Source of the DNA: Lachnospiraceae bacterium
GTDB taxonomy: Bacteria; Bacillota; Clostridia; Lachnospirales; Lachnospiraceae
Direction of reading: 5' to 3'
Length of the DNA stretch: 64,000 nt
Assembly (NCBI GenBank): GCA_022774505.1
Contig: JALFLW010000067.1
Span: 1-64,000 of the forward strand
A program made the translations under genes and the position numbers. Below are positions 36,831 through 47,800 of the stretch, piece after piece (the stretch's first letter is position 1; each line of letters opens with the position of its first letter). The notes beneath the pieces are model-generated. The model did no database searches and was not told the DNA's origin. It was given only the letters and a program-made list of their open reading frames with translations.

Positions 36831-36884
36831 TTGTATAATCCATGAAAGTTATGTAAAATAAGTGATAGTTACAAATTATCACTT
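36831..36884 (+). promoter_or_regulatory. Promoter with adjacent 8-bp palindrome before DUF5711-like gene
   Basis: TTGTAT (36831-36836) and TAAAAT (36854-36859) are separated by 17 bp. AAGTGATA (36860-36867) and TATCACTT (36877-36884) directly follow the -10, at the expected transcription start: an operator-like placement or an early hairpin. Confidence 0.5.
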
Positions 36885-36903
36885 TTGGATTGGAGCGGGA
36901 ACT

Positions 36904-38067
36904 ATGTCAGAGGAAACAAATCGAAAGGAGTCCCGGGAGTCTCTTTATCATAATAAGATGTTTATTGTGATATGTATTGCGAGCATTGTAGTTGCTGTCG
37001 GAATATTTGTATTACTGATCAATGGATATATAAATAAACAGTATCGGAGTTATGAAGTATTAGAAGAAATGCAACGTCAGGATTCCGATGCAGAAAAATA
37101 CATCTGTAGAAACGGAAGTCTGCTCAAATATAGTAAAGATGGAATATCAGGCACGGATATGACAGGAAAGACGCTGTGGACCGGCAGTTATGAAATGGGA
37201 AACCCCTATGTGGAAATGTGTGGAGATTACATTGTGGCTGCGGACATTGGCGGAAAAGATGCCGTGATATATGATAAGGAACATTCGGCGACAGAGATAT
37301 CAGTAGATTATGAGATCAAACAGGCGAGGGTGTCCAGACAGGGATTGGTTGCCCTTTTATTGGAAGATAATTCTTCCAATATGATAAACATATATAATCC
37401 ATATGATGTCTCTTCTAAGCTGCTGGTCAAGATACCGACAAATGTAGATGACGGGTATCCGGTTGCGATGGCACTGGCACCGGACGGCACAAGTGTAGTT
37501 GCATCTTACCTGTGCGTTGTATCAGGAAAATTGGAAAGCCGGGTAGTATTTTATAATTTTACGGATGTAGGCAAAAATTCCGACTGTATTGTCGGTGCGA
37601 AAAATTATCGGAATTCTCTAGTGACAGATATACAATATCTGGATGATGACAGGGTCTGCCTTTTTGCAGATAACGGATATTACATTTGGAAGGATATGAA
37701 GCGTCCGTCGCAGCTTGTGCGCAAGAAGGTCAAGGACCAGATCAAGAGCGTATTGTATGATAAGGACAATATAGGACTGGTACTGGAAACGGGTCATAAA
37801 AAGAATCCGTACCGGATGCAGGTATATGATGGAAAAGGAACAAAAAAAACCGATTTTGTTTTCAACTACGATTATAATGATATAGAGATGACCGGAAATG
37901 AGATCTTATTTCATTCTGCCAAAAAGTGCGGGATATTCCGGCTCAACGGAGTGCTGAGATTCTATGCCGGAATAGAGGATGGTGTTGATTATTTCTTCCC
38001 GACAGGCCAAAGAAACAGATACTATATTTTTAATGATGGGATGATCAGAAAAATAAAATTAAAATAG
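36904..38067 (+). CDS. DUF5711-like membrane-anchored beta-propeller protein
   Basis: The protein has 387 aa. A short cytoplasmic N-terminus, one TM helix (~19-42) and a large outer domain of repeated beta strands resembling a WD/PQQ-like propeller fit the DUF5711 family of Clostridia. No catalytic motif was recognised. ATG 36904 is chosen after GGAGCGGG. It follows the LysM membrane protein with its own promoter; both project into the wall space and may cooperate. Confidence 0.65.
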   Translation: MSEETNRKESRESLYHNKMFIVICIASIVVAVGIFVLLINGYINKQYRSYEVLEEMQRQDSDAEKYICRNGSLLKYSKDGISGTDMTGKTLWTGSYEMGNPYVEMCGDYIVAADIGGKDAVIYDKEHSATEISVDYEIKQARVSRQGLVALLLEDNSSNMINIYNPYDVSSKLLVKIPTNVDDGYPVAMALAPDGTSVVASYLCVVSGKLESRVVFYNFTDVGKNSDCIVGAKNYRNSLVTDIQYLDDDRVCLFADNGYYIWKDMKRPSQLVRKKVKDQIKSVLYDKDNIGLVLETGHKKNPYRMQVYDGKGTKKTDFVFNYDYNDIEMTGNEILFHSAKKCGIFRLNGVLRFYAGIEDGVDYFFPTGQRNRYYIFNDGMIRKIKLK

Positions 38068-38076
38068 AAGAAACGC

Positions 38077-38124
38077 TTGACAAACACGCATGGTGATAAT
38101 ATACTTATCAAGTGCGTGTTTTTT
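38077..38124 (+). promoter_or_regulatory. str-operon promoter embedded in a terminator hairpin
   Basis: TTGACA (38077-38082), 17 bp, TATACT (38100-38105) form a near-consensus promoter. The same DNA forms a two-part stem, AACACGCA with TGCGTGTT and TGATAA with TTATCA, followed by T-runs. This reads as a terminator for the upstream gene with the -10 in its loop. Confidence 0.75.
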
Positions 38125-38172
38125 GCGTACTTTTTTGCGTAGTTTAATTATGATCACAGGAGGTGAAAATTA

Positions 38173-38586
38173 ATGCCAACATTTAACCAGTTAGTAAGAA
38201 AGGGAAGAAAGGTTTCTTCAAAGAAGTCTAATTCTCCTGCACTTCAGTACACCTACAATTCTTTGAATAAGAAGACAGTAGCTCAGAGCTCTCCGCAGAA
38301 GAGAGGAGTATGTACTGCAGTTCGTACTGCTACACCTAAGAAGCCTAACTCAGCTCTTAGAAAGACCGCCAGAGTTCGTCTCTCAAACGGTATCGAGGTT
38401 ACAACTTATATTCCGGGCGAAGGTCACAACCTTCAGGAGCATAGCGTTGTACTCATCCGTGGTGGAAGAGTAAAGGATTTGCCAGGTACCAGATATCATA
38501 TTATCCGTGGTACACTCGATACAGCCGGTGTTGCAAACAGAAAGCAGGGCCGTTCTAAGTATGGAGCAAAGAAACCTAAGAAGTAA
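38173..38586 (+). CDS. rpsL: 30S ribosomal protein S12
   Basis: The protein has 137 aa and RBS AGGAGGTG. S12 is part of the decoding centre. The conserved [11 protein letters not shown] and [13 protein letters not shown] segments keep the lysines whose mutation gives streptomycin resistance, so the sequence looks streptomycin-sensitive at those sites. It carries the ~14-residue N-terminal insertion typical of Gram-positive S12. It is the first gene of the rpsL-rpsG-fusA operon. Confidence 0.98.
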   Translation: MPTFNQLVRKGRKVSSKKSNSPALQYTYNSLNKKTVAQSSPQKRGVCTAVRTATPKKPNSALRKTARVRLSNGIEVTTYIPGEGHNLQEHSVVLIRGGRVKDLPGTRYHIIRGTLDTAGVANRKQGRSKYGAKKPKK

Positions 38587-38677
38587 TCATTCACTAATTT
38601 GGGGATGTGCCGGATTAATTTTTACTGATTAACCTGGTGCGGACACAGAAAATTCGTGAGTACCGATGAATTAATGA

Positions 38678-39214
<537 letters not shown>

Positions 39215-39238
39215 GAATCATAGAGGAGGTAAACAACC

Positions 39239-41356
39239 TTGGCTGGAAGAGAATATCCACTTGACAGAACAAGAAATATCGGTATCATGGCTCATATCGA
39301 TGCGGGTAAGACCACTTTGACAGAGCGTATTCTTTATTATACCGGTGTAAACTATAAGATTGGTGAGACTCATGATGGTGCGTCTACGATGGACTGGATG
39401 GAGCAGGAAAAGGAAAGAGGTATCACAATTACTTCTGCTGCTACAACATGTCACTGGACACTTGAGGATCATCATAAACCAAAGGCTGGTGCTTTAGAGC
39501 ATCGTATCAATATCATTGATACTCCGGGCCACGTAGACTTTACTGTAGAGGTAGAGCGTTCACTGCGTGTCCTTGATGGAGCTGTCGGTGTATTTGATGC
39601 AAAGGCCGGTGTTGAGCCACAGTCAGAAAATGTATGGCGTCAGGCTGACACATATAACGTACCACGTATGGCATTCATCAATAAGATGGACAAGATGGGT
39701 GCAGACTTTTTCATGTCTGTTCAGACAATCATTGATCGTCTGGGCAAGAATGCTATCCCGGTACAGATTCCGATCGGAAAGGAAGATGACTTCATCGGTC
39801 TGATCGACCTGTTCGAGATGGAAGCATATTATTACAAAAACGATGAAGGTACAGATATCGAGATCACAACAATCCCTGATGATCTGAAGGATCTTGCACA
39901 GGAATGGCATGATAATCTGATCGAGAAAGTTTGTGAGCTTGATGATGATCTTCTGGAGAAGTACCTTGAGGGTGAGGAGCCATCTATCGATGAGCTTAAG
40001 AAGGCACTCCGTAAGGGTACGATCGCTTGTGAGGCAGTTCCGGTATATTGTGGTTCTGCATACAAGAATAAAGGTGTACAGAAGCTGCTCGACGGTGTTG
40101 TTGAGTTCATGCCTGCACCAACTGATATTCCTGATATCACAGGTGTTGACGAGGAAGGTAACGATGTTGTTCGTAAGTCATCTGATGATGAGCCGTTCGC
40201 AGCACTTGCATTTAAGATCATGACAGATCCGTTCGTAGGAAAGCTCGCATTCTTCCGTGTTTATTCCGGTACACTGAATTCAGGTTCTTATGTACTGAAT
40301 GCAACAAAGGATAAGAAAGAGCGTGTCGGACGTATTGTACAGATGCATGCAAACAGCCGTAGCGAGATTGATAAGGTTTATTCCGGTGATATCGCTGCAG
40401 CAGTAGGTTTTAAGATCACTACCACAGGTGATACCATCTGTGATGAGCAGCATCCTGTAATTCTTGAGTCCATGGAATTCCCTGAGCCTGTTATCGAGCT
40501 CGCTATTGAGCCGAAGACAAAGAATGATCAGGGTAAGATGGGTGAGGCTCTTGCAAAACTTGCAGAAGAGGATCCTACATTCCGTGCTCATACAGATTCA
40601 GAGACAGGTCAGACAATTATCGCCGGTATGGGTGAGCTTCATCTGGAAGTTATCGTAGACCGTCTCCTTCGTGAATTTAAGGTAGAAGCAAATGTCGGTG
40701 CTCCACAGGTAGCATACAAAGAGACGATCACTAAGGCTGTTGATATCGACAGCAAGTATGCTAAGCAGTCCGGTGGACGTGGTCAGTACGGACATTGTAA
40801 AGTTAAATTTGAGCCAATGGATCCAAACGGTGAAGAGACATTTAAGTTTGAGTCTACCGTTGTCGGTGGTGCAATTCCAAAAGAGTATATCCCTGCTGTT
40901 GGCGAGGGTATCGAGGAAGCTGCACAGGCAGGTATCCTTGGTGGTTTCCCTGTACTTGGTGTATATGCGAATGTATGGGATGGATCATACCATGAGGTCG
41001 ATTCTTCCGAGATGGCATTCCACATTGCAGGATCTATGGCATTTAAGGATGCTATGAAGCAGGGTAATCCGGTACTCCTTGAGCCGATCATGAAGGTTGA
41101 GGTAACAATGCCTGAGGAATACATGGGTGATGTTATCGGAAGCCTGAATGCAAAGCGTGGTCAGATTGAGGGTATGGATGATATCGGTGGTGGAAAGATC
41201 GTACGTGCATTCGTACCACTTGCCGAGATGTTCGGTTACTCAACAGAGCTTCGTTCCAGCACACAGGGACGTGGTAACTACTCAATGTTCTTTGAGAAGT
41301 ATCAGCAGTGTCCAAAGAATGTTCAGGACAAAGTGCTTGCTTCTAAAGAAAAATAA
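39239..41356 (+). CDS. fusA: Elongation factor G
   Basis: The protein has 705 aa. This GTPase drives ribosome translocation and, with RRF, recycling. It has G1 [10 protein letters not shown]3 DTPGHVDF and G4 NKMDK, and domains II-V are complete. The start is TTG at 39239, supported by GAGGAGGT 8 nt upstream and by the canonical N-terminus [15 protein letters not shown]; there is no ATG in a suitable position. The TTG start on such a highly expressed gene is notable. Confidence 0.97.
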   Translation: MAGREYPLDRTRNIGIMAHIDAGKTTLTERILYYTGVNYKIGETHDGASTMDWMEQEKERGITITSAATTCHWTLEDHHKPKAGALEHRINIIDTPGHVDFTVEVERSLRVLDGAVGVFDAKAGVEPQSENVWRQADTYNVPRMAFINKMDKMGADFFMSVQTIIDRLGKNAIPVQIPIGKEDDFIGLIDLFEMEAYYYKNDEGTDIEITTIPDDLKDLAQEWHDNLIEKVCELDDDLLEKYLEGEEPSIDELKKALRKGTIACEAVPVYCGSAYKNKGVQKLLDGVVEFMPAPTDIPDITGVDEEGNDVVRKSSDDEPFAALAFKIMTDPFVGKLAFFRVYSGTLNSGSYVLNATKDKKERVGRIVQMHANSRSEIDKVYSGDIAAAVGFKITTTGDTICDEQHPVILESMEFPEPVIELAIEPKTKNDQGKMGEALAKLAEEDPTFRAHTDSETGQTIIAGMGELHLEVIVDRLLREFKVEANVGAPQVAYKETITKAVDIDSKYAKQSGGRGQYGHCKVKFEPMDPNGEETFKFESTVVGGAIPKEYIPAVGEGIEEAAQAGILGGFPVLGVYANVWDGSYHEVDSSEMAFHIAGSMAFKDAMKQGNPVLLEPIMKVEVTMPEEYMGDVIGSLNAKRGQIEGMDDIGGGKIVRAFVPLAEMFGYSTELRSSTQGRGNYSMFFEKYQQCPKNVQDKVLASKEK

Positions 41357-41405
41357 TTATTATTAAGAAATGTTTGAAAAATGTGTCTCATAGTAGAAAA
41401 AGCAC

Positions 41406-41467
41406 TTGAAAATTCCTTGAAAGTGCAATATAATAATGCCCATAGCGTGAAATTTGTCCGTGATGGG
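41406..41467 (+). promoter_or_regulatory. tuf promoter and leader hairpin
   Basis: TTGAAA (41406-41411), 17 bp, TATAAT (41429-41434). The leader contains GCCCAT (41438-41443) paired with ATGGGC (41462-41467), then a strong RBS. tuf can therefore be expressed independently of fusA. Confidence 0.75.
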
Positions 41468-41507
41468 CAGACTATGAGTCGTATGAATTTAAGGAGGATA
41501 ATTAAAA

Positions 41508-42695
41508 ATGGCTAAAGAAAAGTTTGAAAGAACCAAACCCCATTGTAACATTGGTACCATCGGTCACGTAGATCATGGTAAAACAACACTTACTGCTGCT
41601 ATCACAAAGGTACTTGCTGCAAGAGTTCCAGGTAACGCAGCTGAGAACTTTGAAGATATCGATAAGGCTCCAGAGGAGAGAGAGCGTGGTATCACAATCT
41701 CTACTGCTCACGTTGAGTATCAGACAGAGAAGAGACATTACGCACACGTTGACTGCCCAGGCCATGCCGATTATGTAAAGAACATGATCACTGGTGCTGC
41801 TCAGATGGATGGTGCTATCCTTGTAGTAGCTGCTACTGATGGTGTTATGGCTCAGACAAAGGAGCATATCCTTCTGTCCCGTCAGGTTAACGTACCTTAT
41901 ATCGTAGTATTCCTTAACAAGTGTGATATGGTTGATGATGATGAGCTGATCGAGCTCGTTGAGATGGAAGTAACTGAGGCACTTGAGGAGTATGGTTTCG
42001 AAGGTTGCCCAATCATCAAGGGTTCTGCTCTTAAGGCTCTTGAGGATCCAAACGGCGAGTGGGGCGACAAGATCATGGAACTCATGGATGCAGTTGATGA
42101 GTTTATCCCAGATCCAGAGCGTGCTACAGATAAGCCATTCCTGATGCCTATCGAGGATATCTTCACAATTACCGGTCGTGGTACTGTTGCAACTGGTAGA
42201 GTAGAGCGTGGTGTTCTTCATATCAATGAGGAAGTTGAGATCGTTGGTGTTAAGGAAGAGGTTCAGAAGACTACTGTAACAGGTATCGAGATGTTCCGTA
42301 AGCTTCTTGATGAGGCACAGGCTGGTGATAACATCGGTGCTCTTCTTCGTGGTATCAAGAGAGAGGATATCGAGAGAGGTCAGGTACTTGTAGCTCCTGG
42401 TACAACTACTTGCCACAAGAAATTCACAGCTCAGGTTTATGTACTGAAGAAAGAGGAGGGTGGTCGTCATACTCCTTTCGTAAATAACTATCGTCCACAG
42501 TTCTACTTCAGAACAACTGACGTAACAGGTGTATGTAACCTTCCTGATGGTGTTGAGATGTGCATGCCTGGTGATAATGTAGAGCTTACTGTAGAGCTTA
42601 TTCATCCAATCGCTATGGAGCAGGGTCTTAACTTCGCTATCCGTGAGGGTGGACGTACAGTAGGATCTGGTAAGGTTGCTACAATCATCGAGTAA
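41508..42695 (+). CDS. tuf: Elongation factor Tu
   Basis: The protein has 395 aa and RBS AAGGAGGATAA. This GTPase delivers aminoacyl-tRNA to the ribosome. It has G1 GHVDHGKT, G3 DCPGHADY and G4 NKCDM; domains II and III are intact and end [16 protein letters not shown]. It has its own promoter and terminator. The opposite strand carries a 367-codon open frame that is a codon-bias shadow. Confidence 0.98.
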   Translation: MAKEKFERTKPHCNIGTIGHVDHGKTTLTAAITKVLAARVPGNAAENFEDIDKAPEERERGITISTAHVEYQTEKRHYAHVDCPGHADYVKNMITGAAQMDGAILVVAATDGVMAQTKEHILLSRQVNVPYIVVFLNKCDMVDDDELIELVEMEVTEALEEYGFEGCPIIKGSALKALEDPNGEWGDKIMELMDAVDEFIPDPERATDKPFLMPIEDIFTITGRGTVATGRVERGVLHINEEVEIVGVKEEVQKTTVTGIEMFRKLLDEAQAGDNIGALLRGIKREDIERGQVLVAPGTTTCHKKFTAQVYVLKKEEGGRHTPFVNNYRPQFYFRTTDVTGVCNLPDGVEMCMPGDNVELTVELIHPIAMEQGLNFAIREGGRTVGSGKVATIIE

Positions 42696-42729
42696 TTTTC
42701 GATGATCGTTTACAAAAAACGGTATTTAC

Positions 42730-42764
42730 AAGCCTTCCGGGGAAATTCCCCGGAGGGCTTTTTT
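42730..42764 (+). terminator. Terminator after tuf
   Basis: AAGCCTTCCGGGG pairs with CCCCGGAGGGCTT around AAATT (one T-G pair), followed by T4. Confidence 0.93.
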
Positions 42765-42800
42765 GGTGCAAAGGATTAGATTTCAAATAGTGGTTCTTTT

Positions 42801-42894
42801 TTAGTGTATAGGAAAATGCTCGTAATGTAGAGGGAATCCAACGAGAATTGCGGAGCAATTCTTGGAGGGCAAAACGCTGGTTTTGCCCTTTTTT
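42801..42894 (+). repeat. Dispersed repeat, long form, copy 1
   Basis: This 94-bp element starts TTAGTGTATAGGAAAATGC. It contains two hairpins, AGAATTGC/GCAATTCT and GGGCAAAAC/GTTTTGCCC, and ends in T6, so it is itself terminator-like. It is nearly identical to 63818-63911 and related to the short copies at 50527 and 50597. It sits just behind the tuf terminator. Confidence 0.85.
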
Positions 42895-42968
42895 ATCAGA
42901 AGAAGAGATTATATCCGGAGGATAAGCAGGTGCATCTTTACGAAAGATGTCATGAAAAACAAATTTGC

Positions 42969-42997
42969 TTGAAAATACGATGGATAAATGATATTAT
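42969..42997 (+). promoter_or_regulatory. Promoter for the SPFH gene
   Basis: TTGAAA (42969-42974) and TATTAT (42992-42997) are separated by 17 bp. The ~145-nt leader holds an inverted repeat ATTAGGAATATA/TATATTTCTAAT with one mismatch. Confidence 0.6.
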
Positions 42998-43146
42998 GTT
43001 ATTAGGAATATATAAATTCGTCTATATTTCTAATGATATATCTAAAATACAAAATACACATTAAGAAAAGATGTCTGTGTTGAAAATACTGCAGGTGCTG
43101 TTTTTTATGCATCTCTATGATAAATGTTTAGAAATGGGGGAGTATT

Positions 43147-44190
43147 ATGGCAATTTTTGATGTTGTTCGATTTGATGGCCTACGAAGTCGTGAGTGGCTG
43201 ATCTATAAATTTCCGTCTGAGGATCTGACACTGGGATCTCAGCTGATCGTACAGGAGGGGCAGGCTGCACTTTTTGTGAAAAATGGAACGATTGCAGATG
43301 TATTTATGCCTGGAAAGTACACACTATCTACAGAGAATCTGCCGATCTTGAAAGGTCTGGTGAACCTGCCGTTTGGTGGCAGGACACCTTTCAGTGCTGA
43401 AATATATTTTGTGAATACCACGATCAAGATGGATATCAATTGGGGGACGACAGATCCTATCCAGCTGGTAGATCCGAAATATTATGTAAAACTGCGGGTG
43501 CGTGCTTTCGGACAAATGGGGATCAAGGTTAGAAATGTTGTTCCTTTATTTAGAGAGCTTATTGGTGGTATGCAGAAAAATGATATTGTCAAGTTTGACA
43601 AGATAAAGGAATATTATCGAGGCGTACTGATCATAAAGGTGAAATCAAGCATTGCAGATGAGATCATTACGAATAAGATTTCTGCTTTGGAAATTTCTCC
43701 GAAATTGGAAGAGTTATCAGAGAAAGTTAAGCAGCAGATCGTTCCTGAATTTGAACAGTATGGTTTCAGTGTATCAAGCTTCTACATTCAGTCAATCAAC
43801 TTTCCAGATGAGGATTTTGAAAAGATCAACAAGATCCTTGAAGAAAAAGCTACTTTTGAGATCATGGGAGAGAACAGATACGTTACCAAAAGATCCTTTG
43901 ATGTATATGAGGGTGTGGCAAATAACCAGAGTGGAATCGCCGGTGCATTTGTAGCCGGAGGTATAGGTCTGGGAGCAGCATCAGATATGCGCAATTCTAT
44001 GCATCAGACGGTAGAAAATCCTCTCAACAGAGAAGATAAAAAAATATGTGTGTCTTGTGGTGTGAGTATTCCGATCAATTCCAAGTTTTGTCCGGAATGT
44101 GGAGCAAACAACAGCACATTTACCTGTGAATGTGGAACAGTGCTGAGTCCGGGGACGAAGTTCTGTCCGGAATGTGGAAAGAAACAGTAA
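43147..44190 (+). CDS. SPFH-domain protein with tandem C-terminal zinc ribbons (YdjI-like)
   Basis: The protein has 347 aa. The N-terminal ~250 residues form the SPFH/virion-core-like domain of YdjI-type proteins (IVQEGQAALFVKNG, FMPGKYTLSTENLP, FEKINKILEEKATF). A short Gly/Ala stretch and two zinc ribbons follow (~300-345: CVSCG...CPECG and CECG...CPECG). Such proteins form membrane-associated scaffolds; in Bacillus, ydjI sits with a PspA-like stress gene, absent here. A second zinc-ribbon membrane protein follows after 103 bp, so the two may act together. Confidence 0.85.
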   Translation: MAIFDVVRFDGLRSREWLIYKFPSEDLTLGSQLIVQEGQAALFVKNGTIADVFMPGKYTLSTENLPILKGLVNLPFGGRTPFSAEIYFVNTTIKMDINWGTTDPIQLVDPKYYVKLRVRAFGQMGIKVRNVVPLFRELIGGMQKNDIVKFDKIKEYYRGVLIIKVKSSIADEIITNKISALEISPKLEELSEKVKQQIVPEFEQYGFSVSSFYIQSINFPDEDFEKINKILEEKATFEIMGENRYVTKRSFDVYEGVANNQSGIAGAFVAGGIGLGAASDMRNSMHQTVENPLNREDKKICVSCGVSIPINSKFCPECGANNSTFTCECGTVLSPGTKFCPECGKKQ

Positions 44191-44293
44191 AAAGTCACAT
44201 AATAGTGAAATTAAAAACACGAAATTTATGGATTGTATGGCAGCATATGAACCGTAAGAGAATAAATAAACACAACATAGGAGGAAAATAAAA

Positions 44294-44701
44294 ATGACAC
44301 AGAATGTATGTCCACAATGTGGAGCACCGATTGAGGCAGGAGCGGTAGAATGTAAGTTTTGCGGAGAAAGACTGACGGTTGCACAGAATGTACAGCCACA
44401 GCAGCCACAACAGCCACAGCCTCAGGTAATTATCCAGCAGGCAGGTCCGCAGCAGGTCTATATGACAGGTATTAACCCGGCATGGCCTATTAAAAACAAG
44501 ATTGTAGCAGGTCTTTTGGGAATCTTTTTGGGAGGCATTGGAATTCATAAATTCTATATGGGAAAGATTGGCATGGGAATTTTATATTTAGTCTTTTGCT
44601 GGACAGGAATCCCTGCAATCATAGGATTTATTGAGGGAATAATCTATCTTTGCTCTAATGATGAGAATTTTCAGTTAAAGAATCATGTGAGAATCGGTTG
44701 A
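44294..44701 (+). CDS. TM2-domain protein with N-terminal zinc ribbon
   Basis: The protein has 135 aa and RBS AGGAGG. An N-terminal zinc ribbon (CPQCG...CKFCG, residues 6-23), a Gln/Pro-rich linker (QPQQPQQPQPQ) and a TM2 module of two TM helices follow (about 68-115), including GIFLGGIGIHKFYMGK. The function of TM2 proteins is poorly known. Pairing with an SPFH/zinc-ribbon protein suggests a membrane microdomain or stress module. Confidence 0.85.
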   Translation: MTQNVCPQCGAPIEAGAVECKFCGERLTVAQNVQPQQPQQPQPQVIIQQAGPQQVYMTGINPAWPIKNKIVAGLLGIFLGGIGIHKFYMGKIGMGILYLVFCWTGIPAIIGFIEGIIYLCSNDENFQLKNHVRIG

Positions 44702-44861
44702 TATAGAGTGAATTTTTAGGAGTTTACTTTGATTGATCTCACAATTTGCTGTATGTGGGATAATACAACACAACAGTATCGTACAATTTTAACAACAGGG
44801 AGCTAAATGGGAGAGCAGTATGATCTGCCCCCCTGTTTGTGCACATGAGAAAGGAGATTAC

Positions 44862-47800
44862 ATGAAAAAAAATTTTGGAAAACAGGTGAGACGACGTTGT
44901 ATGAGTCTGATACTTGCGTCTTCACTGGTTGTCTGCACGCCTGCAGCGGATACATTTGCAGCGAGTGGCATTATACCAAATATCGTGCAGAAAGCAAGAG
45001 CTGCATCAGGCCAGTTAGATGACAGCAAGAAACTGAGTGATGTTATCGTTGATAAAAGTCTGCTGGGTTATCTGCAGGAACAAACAGGTAAAGCAGATGC
45101 TACAGTAAGTGATCTGGACTCTATTAAGGAAATCGTCGTTCCAAGTGATGTAAGAGATTTTACAGGACTTGGTTATGCACGTAAAGTCCAAAAGCTTGAT
45201 CTGAGTCAATGTAATGTGACCATGATCGAAGATGATGAATTTAATCAGTGTACTATGCTCAGGGAAGTGAAACTGCCAAAGAGTACCACTAAGCTTGGAA
45301 AGGGTGCATTTAATAACTGTATCAGTCTTGAGACGATAGACCTTTCTTCGATTGATGAGTATGGTGATCAGGCATTTGGTGCGTGTGCCAAGCTTTCCGA
45401 TGAGTCGATCGCTACAATAAAGGCTACGGTAAAGGAAATGGGAACCAGTGTATTTTCCGGATGTTCTGCTTTGAAAAAGGCGAAGATACCGGTAATTACC
45501 GGTATAAATGCACATGCCGTGCCGGAAAAAATGTTTGACGGCTGCAGTAATCTGGAAAATGTGATCTTTATGGATGACCAGATCACAAGTATTGCAAACC
45601 AGGCATTTTCAAGCACCGGTGCACTTACCTTTGGGGAAGAAAAGGGAAATACGATTCCTGAAAGTATAAAATCTATAGGAACAGGTGCTTTTTCAGGAAG
45701 TAAGATACCGTCTCTCGATCTGAGTAAGAATAAACTTATCACCTGGATCAGTGAGAGTACTTTCTTAAATAGTGAAATTGAAGAGATTACACTTCCGGAT
45801 ACGGTGACCGATATCCGGGCAAAGGCATTTCAAAGTTGTCATATTAAGGAAATAGTAATGCCTAATTCTGTAGAAAAGCTGGGAGAATCAGCATTTCGGT
45901 ATGCAGGTGGACTTTTGAAGGTCGTATTGTCGACACAGATTAAGGAAATACCGCAATATGCATTCCAAAAGGCAGGAACCAACCAGTATAACGGGGATGA
46001 TCTTGACAGCGTATCGAGTCTGGAAGATCTGTTGAACCGTCTGGAGGGAATGAAGGTTACTTTCAATGGAGATGCCAAGGACAGTAAACTTGAAAAGATT
46101 GGCGGAAGTGCATTTAATGCAAGTACAGTTGATAACGAGGATTTTCTTGCGGATCTTCAGAATCTGACAGAGATTGGCGAAACTGCATTTGCTTATACGG
46201 ACTACAAATCTATTACGATACCGGCTTGTGTTACTACCATTGGTGAGGGTGCATTGAATGGTATGTATAAAATGAGATCTGCTGTTTTTGCAGAGGGCAG
46301 TAAAGTAAAGGAGCTGCCAAAGAATTTATTCGGAAGCAGCAAGCCGGCAGAGGAAAAGAAAACCTACGGAGATCTGGTATTGGAAAAGGTTCAGCTTCCG
46401 GATGGTCTGGAAAGTATCGGAGAAGACTGTTTTGGAAACTGCTGGTCTTTAAAAACCATCGGATATACAGGGAAGATGACAGAAAATGAACTGAATTTCC
46501 CTTCTACATTAAAGACGATTGAAGCGAAAGCTTTTGAAAATTCAGGGTCTTACCGGATCAGTGAATATGATGAGAATGGAAATGGATTTACCCAGAAATA
46601 TTGTTTCATCAAAATTCCGGTAGGTGGATTCAAAGTAGTAAATATACCTGATTCAGTAACTTCTATTGGAGAGGGAGCATTTCAGAAATGCCAGATGGTA
46701 GAGGAAATATATTTTGGTGACGGCATTAAAGAGCTGCCGGCAAATGTCTGCTATGGCTGTGGTTCTTATCCATATAATGAAGGAAAAGATTCATTAAAGG
46801 GTGGAAAAGATAATGATAATCCATATCTGATCACACCAACGCCTTTGCCAAGTGGACAAAAAGGACAGCTCGGAGAAGAAAAGCTGGAACCGGCAGAATT
46901 TGTGGGATTAAAGAAAGTTAAGCTTCCGGCGGAGCTTGAGACGATTGGAAATAATGCTTTTAGTGAGTGTTATGCATTGGAAGGAATCTGTTCTTCTGAT
47001 GGCAAAGTAGGAGGGGCTCTTCCAAAGAAAGCCCTGAAATCAATTGGAAATAATGCATTTGACTATTGTAAGAGCTTATCGGAAATCGTATTCCCATCGA
47101 CCTTAGAGACGATTGGAAATTCGGCATTTGCTCATACAGCACAGGAGATAAGCAAACAGGTAACTTCCAGAAGTACCGGCAAGACAGTAAATTATTATAA
47201 GCAGTATGAAAAGGGATTAAAAAATGTAGATTTTCAGTATGCGATCAACTTGAAAACAATTGGGAATAATGCTTTTCAGGAGTCTAATATAGAGAAAATC
47301 CAGTTTCCGGAGAGTCTGAAAGAAATTCCGGGAAATGTCTGCAATAACTGCTATAATCTGAAGAATATCAAGGTTTCCAAGAATACAACAAAGATTAATG
47401 AAAATGCTTTTGGCAATACATATAATCTTGAGGCAATCGATATTCCGCTTTCGGCAGAATGGGCAACGACATTATTCTCGGGAGTGGCAGGTTATGCAAA
47501 ACGCAATATTACCGTGAAATCTGCACCGGAAAACAGAAGCAAAAACATCTATCTGGGGCAGGAGAATGAACTGGGATTCAATTGTGTAAAGAATTTCCGA
47601 TATAAGGATCTCACAGTGACGGTAGAGGATAAAGATCAGACAGGTAAGGAGAAATATCTCATTGCAAAGGATGAAGATGGATCAAATGATTCAAATGAAT
47701 ATGTAAAGGCATCCGGAGGACTTGATAAAAACACGGAAACCTATAAGCCGTTAATGCTTTATGGTAAGAAGATGACACCAAAGGATCCGAATAAGCCGGT

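Noticed and set aside
41502..42605. Minus-strand open frame of 367 codons opposite tuf
   Set aside because: It is a shadow of the strongly biased tuf codons: no RBS, no recognisable protein, and full overlap with a certain gene.
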